64,000 nt of DNA from Alisma plantago-aquatica. Taxonomy: Eukaryota; Streptophyta; Magnoliopsida; Alismatales; Alismataceae. A program made the position numbers and the translations under genes. The notes beneath the pieces are model-generated. The model had not been told where the DNA came from, made no database searches, and was given only the letters and a program-made list of their open reading frames with translations. The stretch is from positions 519,819,303 to 519,883,302 of the forward strand of contig OY856409.1 of NCBI GenBank assembly GCA_963693085.1. The letters are read 5' to 3'. Shown piece after piece: positions 1 through 12,372 of this stretch. Within the stretch, counting starts at the first letter, position 1, and each line of letters opens with the position of its first letter.

Positions 1-1046
1 TTTCTATCCCTCTCTTTATTGGGTAGGACTTGTTTGGGTTCTCTCAATTACCACAACTAGAGAAGACAACAATTGTCAGAGGCAATTGATGATGTCTCTA
101 AGAAGCCCCCAATACCCCTCTATTTATAGGAGTGTTAGGGTCAAGGTTCCTAGACTGAGCGAGAGTGGAAGGGACCAAATTTCACAAATTTTTGCAACAT
201 GAGAACAAAAAAATGAACGGTTAACAGGTGAACCATTCAGTTGTCATGTAAGATGATCGGTTCATCTCTTGAACCAGTCATTTCATCATTTTTCCTAATC
301 TCAATTGTATTGACAATTATAATTCAATTAATACACAACATGATGTCAGCACCAATCCTTGATCCAATCAATGTGATCCATGAACTAGGCAGTTCATCAC
401 ATCGACCGGTTGTTTGATGACCTTGAGCCGAACGGTTCATTCAGTGAACCGGTCGGTTCATGCCTTGGTTCATCCATAATTCAGACAATGTAGTCTCCAA
501 TCAACTTGACACTCCAACTGATTGGTTCAACACTTGAATCGCTTGGTTCAAAGTTCGGTAAATCAATTGTTGTTTAAATTGAATACCTAAAACTTTAGTA
601 ATAAATTTAAACATCATTCATGTACAAACTCCTATTCCAAGTGTATCCTATGTGTGTGACCTTATAGGTTCCAAGTTACATTAGCAGTGAATGTTCATAA
701 CTAATTTATGACATCACAAGAAAGGAGTGGTATCTAGCAACACATTATTGCTACCCAAGTAAATGGAAAGTTGGAGAACAACTTCAACCAACAATATGTG
801 ATTGGTGTTACATGTTTATATGTCACTAATATACATATTGAACTTGAGGCATGGAATAGTCATCCTCTTAAACATTTAATCTCTATTCCTTGAACTAGAG
901 CAGATTGTCTAAGGTGTATGTAAGATCAATATCATATATTGACTCACATGTGCATGGCCATCCACTTCTCAGTCTAACTTATCAAGTGGCCAAGATATCA
1001 TACTCGTGTGGAAGGGAAATATTCCATCTATATCACTCACAGTATT
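1..1046 (-). repeat. Distal part of B 3' LTR
   Basis: This stretch aligns along its length with 29758-30797 of the B 5' LTR. It holds a minus-strand TATA-like box (121-128) and, at about 230-560, many short inverted motifs built on GGTTCA, TGAACC and CCGGTC. The first roughly 390 bp of the LTR lie left of the window. The LTR is cut at 1046 by element A; the five bases before the cut (gtatt) match the five after A (atatt) at four of five positions. No coding potential seen. Confidence 0.8.
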
Positions 1047-2516
1047 TGTTGACCTAGAGGTTATACATTGTCCATATTTTGATAATGACTTAACTATTCC
1101 ATTCATATGTATCTAATATGTGTATGCAAGATTGATTTTAGGTGTTAGTACATGAAAAGGATCAAATTACACAAGCCCTAGCTTGTCCAAGTTCAAGTCA
1201 AAAGATATACAAGTGTGCAAATTAGGAAATCCATGTAAATGACCTTAGAAGAATTGTGTAATCACTTGTATTGATGATATGAATTATAACTAAGATGAGA
1301 AAATTATGTGGGACACTTAGAACCAAGTTTTAATCACTTTTTATGCACTTTAGAAAATTGATCACAGGTTGTTAATCGGTCAAGTTACAATCTCAATCGG
1401 TCCACTGGATCAACTCTCTGAAGAGTGCATCGGTCGAGTTGCGCACTCACAGAACTCAATCGATCAGGTTACTAACCAAATGATATTTTCATTGGTCGGG
1501 CGAGTTTCCACAAGACAAACTCAACTGATGGTTTGAAAATTGGGTTTGTCTTTTACCCAATCAGTCGAGTTACCTTTATTGAATCTCGACTGAATGTATT
1601 GTACAAAAAATGCAAAAAAAGTGATTCTAACCGTTGGTGACTTGTTTGGACGAAAATAGATATGTTGTCTTGTGCAAAAATGGCTATAATTCAACCCTAA
1701 GTGTTCCCCAACTCAAAGGGGCACCCCCATCTATAATTAGGACCACTTGGAGTTCATTCTAAGGTTTCTCATTCCATATATGCTTGGTTCTTGCTTAGTT
1801 GAGAGTGTTGCACACCTTTGAGCCCCTTTCTCTCTTTACCTTCAAGTCAAATCTATGAGTATGAGTGAGTTAGGATCTGTTGTAAGAGAGTTATCCCTTG
1901 TATCCATGTAAAGCTCTCCACCTCCATCTTCCTACCCCCTTTCCTTATTGAAGAAAAGGCTTGAAGATCTTCTCTGAGTGAAGGAGAAGGAGTGGTTGTT
2001 CTTCAAGGTTGAAGAAGACATGGTGTTCCAGATCTCTGAGTGAAGGAGATAGGTAAGGCAGACGTTCAAGAAGGATAGGTAATTCCTTGAAGGCCAAAGA
2101 CTTGAAGATGGAGTGGGTAAGTCCTTGTTGAAGGCTGAAGACTCTTTGGTTCAAGTGGGTAAGATCCTTCGGTAAGTTGAAGATCCTTGCTTGAGGTATT
2201 AAGTCCTTGGATGAATGTGGTTTTGTCTTGTAATCTTATGAATGAATATAAGAGCATAAAGATTGCAAAGTCTTAGATATTAACCACCTCTAGGTACTGG
2301 ACTGACTCACTTCAAGTTTGAAGTGTGGAACCACTCTAAATCACTTTGTCCAAGTGTATGTTATCCTTGTCTCTCATCCTTGCTATGCTTGCTAGTTAGG
2401 ACTTCAAATTGGTTGTATGCTTAAGCTTTTGCACTTAATATAATTTGAAGGTCTAATTCATTTTTTGAGATTTATGAAGCTCTATTCACCCCTCCCCTAG
2501 AGCCCTTGATCCAACA
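1047..2516 (+). repeat. A 5' LTR
   Basis: A 1470-bp LTR starting TGTTGACCTAGAGG and ending GATCCAACA, followed by the primer site. At 1370-1570 it has paired motifs of the CGGTCGAGTT / AACTCGACCG type. The TATA-like box at 1732-1739 reads TATAATTA, while the 3' LTR keeps TATAAATA at the same place, so this promoter copy is mutated. The part after about 1940 is rich in GAAGGAG-type repeats, as in C. Confidence 0.9.
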
Positions 2517-2518
2517 AG

Positions 2519-2530
2519 TGGTATCAGAGC
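2519..2530 (+). promoter_or_regulatory. A primer binding site (Met-tRNA type)
   Basis: TGGTATCAGAGC lies two bases after the LTR end. It is the usual plant copia site complementary to the 3' end of initiator methionine tRNA, which primes minus-strand DNA synthesis. Confidence 0.9.
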
Positions 2531-2566
2531 AGGTCTTCTCCAAGCTACTTCCACAAGTAGGAGAAG

Positions 2567-4606
2567 ATGGGTGATTTAGCACTTGGATCTCTCAACTTGG
2601 AGGGAAGCTTCTCCATGCGACCTTCGGTCTTCGACGGCACAAACTTCCTCTATTAGAATAGAAGAATGCAGTTCTATCTCCAAGGAGTAAGCTATGAGAT
2701 ATGGAAGGTGGTGCATCTAAAGTATAAAGATCCAAAGGGAGAAATCTCCACATGGACGGAAGCCCAAATGAAGCAAGCTCATCTCAATGCCAAAGCCATG
2801 AGCATCATCTATGCAGCCCTCACTCCATCCGAGTTCAACCGGATCTCCTCATGGGACACCACACATGAGATTTGGAACAAGCTACGTGTCACCTATGAGG
2901 GCACAGAGCAGGTGAAGGAAGCCAAGATCTACATGCTTGGTGGTCTACTTGAAAACTTCAAGATGGGCAAGAATGAAAGAGTGGCGGACAAGTACACAAG
3001 GCTTAATGTCATCATCAATGGATTGGCAACTCTTGGTAGTGTGATGGACAAAGGCACAATCAACTCAAAGATATTGAGATCTCTTTCAAAGAGATGGGAG
3101 CCCAAGGTGACATCCATTGAGGAAGTGTACAAGCTTAGTGAATTGTCAACTGAGGAGCTGGTTGGCAACCTTCAAGCTCATGAGCCAAGGTTTGATAAGC
3201 AAGAAGAAGAAGAAAAGAGAGAAGAGAAGGAGTCCATGAAGATTAAGGACACAATCTTCAAAGCTCAAATTGAAGAGATGGTTCGACAGCAACAACTTGC
3301 ACTCAAGTCCCCTACTCCTTCCTCAAGTGAAGATGAATGCCCAAATGAGCATGAAGCTAACTACTCCAAGGGCAAGCACTTCAAAGGAAAGACTTCTTCA
3401 TCTACTCCTAGGTTCTAGGAATGTAGCCAAAAAGGCCATTACAAGAGTGACTGCCCTAAGGCCAAGAAGAGCCACCACAAGAGCAGCCACAAGAAGGACA
3501 AGGAGTATAAGAAAGAAGACAAATATAAGAGAAAGGAGAAGAAAGAAAGAAGAAGTAAAGATGCAGCTCATACAACTTGGGAGGAGTCTTCATCAAGTTC
3601 TTCTAGCTCTGAAGATGGAGAACGCCACCTTGCTCTCATGGCCTCTACAAGTGATGATGTAGGTGAGGTAAGTGAGGTAAGTGAGGTTAACTTGCATGAG
3701 TTGTCTAAAGAAACTCTTATTGAAATGCTTAATGCTTTTTGGTCATCTTTTACTAAATTCAAAGTTAAAAACAAAACGTTAGGTAAGATTATAGATGATC
3801 TTTATGCTAAGATTGAGATTCTTGATCAAAATGAAAAGTTACACCTTGATAGTATTGATACTTTGCAAGGGCAATTTCTTGATCTTGAGCTCCAATACAA
3901 TGGAGTTGAAGTTGAGAATGGTGTCTACCTTAAGACCATTTCTACTCTCAAGGAAGAAAACCAAAAATGCCAAGATGAGATTGATGTTCTTAAAATTGAA
4001 AATGTTGAAGTTAGCCTCATTGACGAAGCTAGGAAGCAAGAAACTCATGCTTATAAAAAAGAAGTTCTTTTGCTTAAATATGAAAATGCCAAGTTGCTTT
4101 CTCAAGTTAATGATCTATCCTCTAGACCTATTTTGCAAAGTAATGAGGTAGCTAGAACTGCTCTAGAACATGATTCTTTTCATACTAAAGTCCTATGTTT
4201 AGAGGCTGACCTATTGTATGCTAGAGATGATCTTGCTAGCTTATCTTCTATTGTCATTAATCTTAGTGATGATAATGCTAAATTAAGAGCCTCTTTGCAA
4301 AATTTTCTTACGGGTAAGAAATCCCTAAATGCTATCCTAGAACACTCTACCAAACAAATTGGTACTAGTGGTTTAGGATATGATGGGACTGTTCCTAAGG
4401 GTAAGAACAAAAACAAGAGTAAGGGTAAGAAGAAGAGTGTGGAACTTCCTTTCTTCCATGGAGAGACTTCTGACTCTAAGAACCCAATGGTATGTGCTCA
4501 TTGTAAATGTGATGATCATTACTCTACTTATTGTCCTTACAAGCCAAAGGGGACCAACCCAAAGATGAAATGGGTCCCTAAGCTAACCCTGGATCCCAAA
4601 GTTTGA
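2567..4606 (+). pseudogene. gag: A gag (capsid/nucleocapsid), disabled
   Basis: The start is the ATG in the context aagATGggtgat, the same place as the intact C gag. The frame is kept from 2567 to the terminal TGA at 4604-4606, with no frameshift noticed. A stop near 2655 replaces the Trp codon seen in C, and one at 3416-3418 falls in the first zinc knuckle, whose first Cys is also lost. The long coiled-coil region after about 3690 is open. The C-terminal CX2CX4HX4C knuckle is intact at about 4495-4536. The protein would form the virus-like particle and bind RNA, but no full-length product is possible. Protein similarity to C is high throughout, so the identity is secure. Confidence 0.9.
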
Positions 4607-7600
4607 ATTGGGTATTGACATCCTTCTTTCATGCAGGTCAAAAGAAGATAGATTGTTGATAGTGCCTGCTCAAAGCATATGACAGGTGAAATCAACCATT
4701 TCAACTAATTCATGAAAAAGAAAGGAGGATTGGTGACCTTCGGGGACAACAAAAAGGGTAAGGTAATAGATGAGGGTGATGTAGGCAATGAGCTAAGTAT
4801 TAAAAATATTTTGCTTGTTGATGGTCTACATCACAATTTGATAAGTGTAATCCAACTTTGTGATAATGGTTATCTTGTTCTATTTACCTCTTTAGAATGT
4901 TTGTTTCTAGATTCCCTCACTTACAATGTTATATATAAGGGAACTAGAAATGGTAATCTCTATGTTATTGTGGTTGATGTTCTAAATCCTATACTTGATA
5001 GATGCTTAGTTGTGGATAGAAATGATATTTCTCTTTGGCATCACCAGTTGGTTCATGTGAATATGCATCAAATGAAGAAATTGAGCAAAAAGGAATTGAT
5101 TAGGGGACTTCCTAAATTGGATTTTGAAAAGGATGAGGACTGCCAACCTTGCACACAAGGCAAGCAAACCAAGTCCTCCTTCAAATATAAAGGAGTCCTT
5201 AGTACCAAAAGAGCTCTTGAGCTTCTTCATATTGATTTATTCGGACCTATGAGAACTCAAACGCTTCATGGTTCCAAGTATTGTCTTGTGATTGTTGATG
5301 ATTTCTCTCGCTATACTTGGACATTCTTTCTCGTTTCTAAAAGTGATAATCTAGATGTTTTCTCGATCTTTTATAAACGAGTTGAAAACGAAGCTTCTTT
5401 CCATATTATTTCTATCCGTAGTGACCATGAGGGAGAGTTTGAAAATGATCTTTTTGAGCGTTTTTATGAAAAATCTAGTTACTCGCACAATTTCTCTTCT
5501 CGTACACCTCAACAAAATGGGGTAGTAGAGAAAAAGAATAGGTCACTATAGGAGATGGCTAGGATCATGTTTCTAGAGTATGACACTCTAAAGAAGTTTT
5601 GAGCTGAAGTTGTTAGCACCTCATGTTTTGTGCAGAACTGAATTTTTATGCATCCATCTTTGAAGAAAATGCCCTATGAGTTATGGCATGGTAGAAAGCC
5701 ATCCATCGACTTCTTTCACATTTTCATATGTCCTTATTTTGTTTTGAACATGAATGATTCTCTCGACAAGTTTGATCTGAAATCATACAAGACTTTCTTC
5801 CTAGACTATAGCACTACAAGCAGGGCTTATAGAGTTTTCAATGTTGAACTGTCTAAAATTGAAGAATCCATTAAATTCAAGTTTATTGAATCTAACCCTG
5901 CTATTGGAAAGAATGTTGTTGATAATGATGTTTCAGATGACTTAATTCCAATCTTAAAAGACCTCAACATAGACAACAAAGGTAAGTAGGTGGTTGAAGC
6001 AGAAGATGAAGAAAAGAAGGATCCCACTCCTCGCTTTGCAAAGAATCATCCCAAAGAGATAATCATTGGCAACCCATTTGAGAGAGTGAAGACACAAGCT
6101 GCCTACAACAAAGAACAAGCAGACAGTGCCTTCATCTCACAGTTGGAGCTAAAGAACATCAAAGAAGCTCTTGGAGATGACGAGTGGATCCTGGCCATGC
6201 AGGAGGAACTAGAGCAATTCGAGAAGAACTGAGTGTGGACTCTAGTGCCAAAACCAAGTGACAGAAAAATCATTGGCACCAAATGGGTCTACCACAACAA
6301 GCTTGACAAAAGTGGCAAGGTGGTAAGGAACAAAGCAAGGTTAGTGGCTCAAGGCTACAATCAGCGGGATGGTATTGATTTTGATGAAACTTATGCTCTT
6401 GTTGCTAGACTTGAATCTATTAGAATGCTACTTGCCTTTGCTATTTATAAGAATTTCTTGTTATATCAAATGGATGTTAAAAGTGCATTTTTGAATGGTA
6501 CAATTGAGGAGGAAGTATTTGTTGCTCAACCTCTGGGCTTTGAAAATGACAAGCTGTCTAACCATATTTATTTGTGACAAAAAGCTCTCTATGGACTCAA
6601 ACAAGCACCTCAAACTTGATATGAGAAATTAAAGAACTTTTTGTTAGACAATGGCTGTGTCATGGGCAAAGTTGATTCTACCCTGTTTCTAAAACACACT
6701 TCTAGCAATTTTCTTATCATTCAAATTTATGTTGATGATATCATATTTGGTAGAACTAATCTTGATCTTTGCAAGGAGTTTAGTTCTCTCATGCATAGTG
6801 AGTTCGAAATGAGCATGATGGGTGAGCTTACTTTCTTCCTCGGCTTCCAAATCAAGCAAACTAAAGATGGAAACTTCATCAACCAAGGCAAGTACACCAA
6901 TGAGCTACTCAAATGATTTAGAATGGAGAACATCAAGCCAATGGACACACCCATGTCCGACACCGCCAAACTTGATAGAGATGAAGAAGGTGAGAAGGTA
7001 GATGAGAAGCTCTATAGAGGTATGATTGGAAGTTTACTTTATTTAACTGCCTCTAGACCTAACATAATGTTTAGTGTTGGCTTATGTGCTCGCTTTCAAT
7101 CAAGTCCTAGGAAATCACATCTTATTGTTGTTAAGAGGATTTTGAGGTACTTAGTCAAAACTCAAAACTTTGGACTATGGTACCCTAAATCAAGGGACTT
7201 TACTCTTATATCATATAATGATGTTGATTACGCGGGTTGTTTGGTTGATAGAAAGTGCACAAGTGGCACTTTCTTCCTTCTAGGACCATGCTTGGTGTCT
7301 TGGTTTTCCAAGAAACATAGCATCGTGGCATTATCAACTACCGAGGCTGAATACATTGCAGCCGGAAGTTGTTGTGCCCAGGTCCTATGGATGAAGCAAA
7401 TGCTCCAAAACTTTAACATACATTTTGATGCTTCTCCTATCTATTGTGATAATAGTAGTGCAATCAATCTTTCTTATAATTCTATATTGCATAGTAGATC
7501 TAAACATATAGAGGTTCGTCATCATTTTATTCATGATCACATTGCCAAAAAGGATATTTATATCATGCATGTGGACACGGAAAATCAGTTGGTGGACATT

Positions 7601-7693
7601 TTCACTAAACCTCTAGCTAGAGAGCAATTTAACTTCATTAGATCTAAACTGCTCATAATTGCTTCAGATGATATTGACATGTTATCTAGCTAG
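4607..7693 (+). pseudogene. pol: A pol (protease, integrase, reverse transcriptase, RNase H), disabled
   Basis: Pol follows gag in the same frame after the TGA. Recognisable in order are protease (VDSACSKHM at about 4660), the integrase zinc finger and core (LHIDLFGP, the SDHEGEF form of the second Asp motif, NGVVEKKN), reverse transcriptase (YVDD at about 6731-6742) and RNase H (TTEAEY, CDNSSAI, VDIFTKPL). At least ten in-frame stops occur, near 4650, 4706, 5550, 5601, 5640, 5988, 6231, 6576, 6620 and 6914. Most equal CGA, CAG or TGG codons of C changed by one transition. The Pro codon before RTPQQNG is missing. I detect no frameshift, so decay has been by point mutation, and the element cannot mobilise itself. 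Confidence 0.92.
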
Positions 7694-8298
7694 TTGTTTT
7701 ATCCTATATGTCTTGCTCATGCTTAAATCACCTTGCTTGCCTAAAATTGCAAATTTGCTTATTGACATGCTTAGTTTCACTTGTTTTTGGGCATTTCTCA
7801 AATTTTGGGTTTTTATCGCTAAATAGTACCCAATGATGAGTGACATGTGCCTAAGTATGTTCAATATACATTATAGACTTGAAAAATGAATTTAATTAGC
7901 ATTCATATGGCTAGAAATTAAGTTTGATGGTTTTAGGTCAGGTTGACTATCGGTCGAGTTTTTCCCATGACAAACTTGACCGATCCGTGGCTGAGAGCTA
8001 TTCTGAAATGGACCAATCGATCGAGTTTCTGACTCTCAAAACTCAACCAATCAGTAGGCTAAAGCCAACTTAAGTTGGGTCCGACCGACTATTCTCCCTC
8101 TCAACTAGAGAATAGCCGACCGATTCCCCTTCTTCTAGCCCTAAGATCTCAACCCAAACCCTTACCTTCCCTATCCTAGCCCTTTTCTGACCTAGATAAG
8201 CTGCCCTAGACCTCCCCTTTTGCTCTTCCTTCGTGTGAGAATGGTTTTGGTAGGTTGCTTTGTGTGTTTGCTCTCTTCTTCTCCTTCTTTTCACCTTC
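7694..8298 (+). other. A pol-ORF3 spacer with LTR-like palindromes and hairpin
   Basis: Non-coding. At 7940-8050 it repeats the CGGTCGAGTT-type inverted motifs of the LTR. At 8086-8118 a hairpin has an 11-nt loop (8097-8107) and a stem of eight contiguous pairs (8089-8096 with 8108-8115), extended past one mismatch. The same structure occurs at the same place in C and D. The hairpin ends about 180 nt before the ORF3 ATG. Confidence 0.6.
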
Positions 8299-9934
8299 AT
8301 GGCTTCTCATATAAGAAAGAGACCCGCCCATAGCAATGCTCCATCATCCACTTCGTCATATCACTTGGTTCCCTTTGATGACACCTCCTTTGTCTCAATA
8401 GAGGTTGTAAATAGGTATAAGGATGTTCTTCCTAGGAGTCCTTTTCTGTTTATAGCCTTGTTTGAGCCTAGCCCTAGGCATCAAATGGTTATAGACCAAG
8501 TGGCGAGGTTGCTAGCCATTCATCACCTTTCAGCCCTGGCTGTCGAGCGTGATTGCTTTCATAATTCTATGACAAGAACAAAAGTAGTTCACGAATTCTA
8601 CGCTAACTTGCATTGGAATTATGACACCCTTGTACCCCCCGCCGAATACTCAAGTGATTCTTACATCCATGATCGTCGGGAAAAGATTTCAAATCTCTAA
8701 AGATATCCTCAATGTATTCTTTTCTGGAGATGATGAGAATGACACCTGGCGTAAGGATTACAGAGAGTATTTTGACCTTTTAGATCATGAGGGTTTCTAC
8801 AAAAAGAATGAGATCACTCTTCCTGATATCCATCGCTATCTGAAGAAACCTGATGTTCCTTCCAAGAAGAATAACACCCTACCCTCCTCCTCCCTCGATC
8901 TCAAAAGGCATATATTAGCCTTAGTGGTCAACTGCAACATCCATCCGAAGAAAAATCAAACGGATATTGCAAAGAACATTGCGGTCATAATGTACATCAT
9001 TCTTGAGAATATCAAAGTCAAATGGTCAAGATGCATTCTCCACCACATGACCTGTTTTGACTCTGGTAAGAACACCCGCGGCACCCATCCACCTTATCTA
9101 GCCCTGATTTGTGGTTTGTTTCAATTTGCAACTGAGAAATCACTCTTTTCTGACTTTCATTACAAACTTGCCAGGAAAGGTGTATGTATCAGTGCGACCA
9201 CAATTAAGAAGCATGTGCCTATCTTTGCCTCCACCACACCTGGTACTTCACCCTCAGCCTCTGCCTCTGCAGCCTCAACTTCTGCCTCTAACCGAGCTCC
9301 ACCTCCTCATCCACCTCGACCTAGTTGTGCCTCGTTTCGTGTATCCAATGAAATTCTTATGGGCTACATGATGCACCAACATGCATACAACCTTTAGGTT
9401 CAGGAGCACCTGCACCAGGATTTATGTTTTGTCATGTCAAACATGAACATATCATGTGCACATCCCTACCCCACCTATCAGCCTTTCCCCAGTAGTGATT
9501 ATGCTTCCTATACATATCATCATTACTACCCTACCCCCGAGCCTTCTGTTGCTACTCCCACACCCTCTTCCGTTGTTGGTTCTGCTCCCATCTACCTACC
9601 GTTGCCTGATGGCCCCTTAGCCACCCTGCTTGCCAGTCTTGGCAATTCTACTCCATCCTTCCCTCAGGCCAATGAGCTCTATGCTCTTGGTATGACTTGC
9701 GTTGAGCAGAATGCTCATTGGCCCGGTCATGGTTTTAGTCCTCCTATAGACGAGGAGATGCCTGAACAGGCTGATGATGAGACTACTGTTGTTGACGACG
9801 ATGATGGTGATAGTGTGGATGCTTCTGATGATGGTGATGGCTCTGATGGTGATTCTAGTGATGAAGCCACTACTGTTGTTGCACCTTCAGATGGAGATGA
9901 GGACTACGATCTTAGAGCTGATGATGATGATGAT
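8299..9934 (+). pseudogene. A ORF3 (plant 'putative transposon protein'-like), broken and split by G
   Basis: Starts at the ATG of MASHIRKRP, matching the MRSQRRKR start in C and MDSQRRKR in D. The frame shifts near 8620-8640. The second frame runs to a stop near 9395 (a Gln/Met region in C) and continues open from 9434 up to the insertion of G at 9935. The last codons and stop resume at 15592-15621. The N-terminal two thirds have the conserved blocks FYANL.WNYD, NIHPKKNQTDIA and ILHHMTCFDSGKNTRGTH. Then come Ser/Ala/Pro-rich and Tyr/Pro-rich linkers and an Asp-rich tail. No signal peptide or membrane segment is evident. It resembles the family often labelled putative plant transposon protein; its function is unknown. 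Confidence 0.8.
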
Positions 9935-11334
9935 TGTGACGACCGTCTCGCGAAAACAAGATTAACTAATGCGGAAGCGTTCATCAAGCAGCGGATTAGC
10001 GAAAATCACTAAAAATTAAAACTTTTTGCAAAGAGATCCATTCACAGGAAAACCCCTTTCATTCAGAACCAAAGTAAAGCTTTACATCCTGGTTCATATA
10101 TATACATCTCATGTACTTTTGCTTCTCGAGGAATGCAAACATTAACTACTCTGTCTTAACTATACACAGGTAGTATAAAACCTTCGAGGCATTAAGCCAA
10201 AATCTTGAAATCACTAACTACTACTTCGAGGACCTGAGAGTACAGAGACAACACATAGGACTTTATATACATCTGAACATGACATGACAGCCAATGTCTC
10301 CACCTGAGACTTCACTGCTGTCCCTGCTTCTGCTGTTGTTGTCCTTCACCTCCTGAAGGATTCCTGTCTCTTCGTCCGCGTCCACCTAAAAATGTGGTTC
10401 CCACGGGGGTGAGACAATTATAAAAATTGCCCCAGCGAGAGATATAACTCTCCGCCAGAAACATTTTTATTGCAACTTAAGAAGATAAATATGAACAGAG
10501 AAATCATATTTATTTGACAGCAGGTAAATGTCTAACAGTTTAGAACATCATTCTATATCATAAGCATTGCAGTTAAAATAGAATCAACATATCATTTATC
10601 CTTTAAGGAATATGAAGAACATGTATAACATCTATTCAAACTACAGAATCATTATCACTGCATTAACTTTCTTCAGGCTTAGATCATATAACTAAAGCTT
10701 GGCATTATCGTTGTGGAGTCATGGCCCGTAGCCACACTCTTTTCACAAGGTTTTGGGATCTCAATCCCTTATTTCAACACTGGGAATTCTCATCCCTTCA
10801 CAATTTCAATGCACTAACATGTGATTCTGGGTAATTAAACCCTTAGCTCATCACTTGAGCATTGTTACCACATCCTCCAGCAATTAACACCTTTAGGTCA
10901 TCTGACCAAGATAAGCATGATACTTGTTATACAAGCATCCATCATGGCACTTGAGGCCCATCAACTCTCTTGCTACCTCTTACCGGGAACAAGGTATATT
11001 ATGGCACACAAGGCCCAATAAACAAATTCAAACTAATAACACATCATAGCTCATACCTAGCTATGCTCATCATCTCATGATACATGCATGGTTAGCACAT
11101 ATGATAGCAGCACATCAATTATCTATCATCACCATGCAAAAACAATATATTAATAATTCAAGGGTATTACCCTTAATCCTTTACCAGGATTAGGATTTCC
11201 ATCACACATCTCATGTATCAGTATTACCCTTAATCCTTTACTAGGATTAGGATTTCCATCGCACATCTCATGTATCATATTCAAGTATGAATTCTATTCT
11301 TTTATTAGGGAATTATGGTTTCACATACCATTTC

Positions 11335-12290
11335 CCTCCATTAGAATAGGGATTGCATATAGCATCACCCTTCATTAGGGTTTCATATCACATTGCCCAT
11401 AATTAGGGTTTACTAATCATTCCCAATTAAGGTTTTTCATAAAATCACCCTCAATTAGGGCTTCACATGGATACACCTTCAATTAGGGTTTCACATGGAT
11501 ACACCCTCAACTAGGGTTTGAGTTCAATAACCCTGTCAATTAGGGTTTATGTTCATGTTTAGGGTTTCATGATCTCTTTGCTTAAGGATCATAACCCTTA
11601 ATCACCACATGAATCATATTCATGTATGAATTCATGCTATCAACTTCTTAACTTGATTAGGTCATATCGACTCTTTAGTCGTGTACATACAACTATGATT
11701 AACATAGTGTATCAAGTCATTGATCCTATAAGCAATTAGGGATTCATCCCTTAATTGACACTTAATCGCTTAGGTACTATTAGGGTTTCAACCTCTGTAC
11801 TTTCATTGATTGTCATTACTAATCATCATTGGATCAATATTACATTCATCATCACATTGGACCTCCATTACATAAGGTATCCAAATGAATTAGGGTTTAC
11901 TATTCATCCTAATTAGTGATTTCACATGTAGACAACCTCTTAATAGGGTTATACATGAAATCGGCCTCAACTAGGGTTTACATCATGTATTGGATCCATG
12001 CATTTGTTATGCATTAATGACTAGTACCATTAAAGGTATCTCCCACCTAATCACATTAGGTTTTCAAAAAGGTTTGATCCATTGGACCTTCAATGACATA
12101 AGGTATCCAATTGAATTAGGGTTTTCAATGTTGATTCCTTCAATCATTGAATTCATGGAACCAATCATCAATTGGACATATACTCATACTTCAATTGAGT
12201 TTAAATAGGTCAACCTTCAACTGATTTGACTCTCAATTGACCCTCAATTGATCATCAATTAGGGTTTGATTCAATTGAATTAGGGTTTGG
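11335..12290. repeat. Cluster of TTAGGGTTT (telo-box-like) motifs in G
   Basis: About a dozen copies of TAGGGTTT, mostly preceded by A, T or C, recur at irregular spacing of about 30-150 bp, for example in 11340-11560, 11780-11990 and 12115-12290. The complement AAACCCTAA is the plant telo-box core. Copies are set in diverged AT-rich sequence (..tcaattagggtttcacatgg..), so this is a dispersed motif cluster and not telomere array DNA. Confidence 0.65.
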
Positions 12291-12372
12291 AATCGAAGAT
12301 CCAACAACACTAATCAATGTAAGACTAGTTGCTTTGAAACCATTGAACCATCATCCAAATTGGGCATGACCT

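Noticed and set aside
9434..10012. 192-aa frame taken as a separate gene
   Set aside because: It is the downstream part of A ORF3 running across the G insertion junction; codons after 9934 are LTR sequence.
11335..12290. Interstitial telomere repeat
   Set aside because: TTTAGGG-like motifs are scattered and separated by 30 bp or more of unrelated sequence, not head-to-tail.
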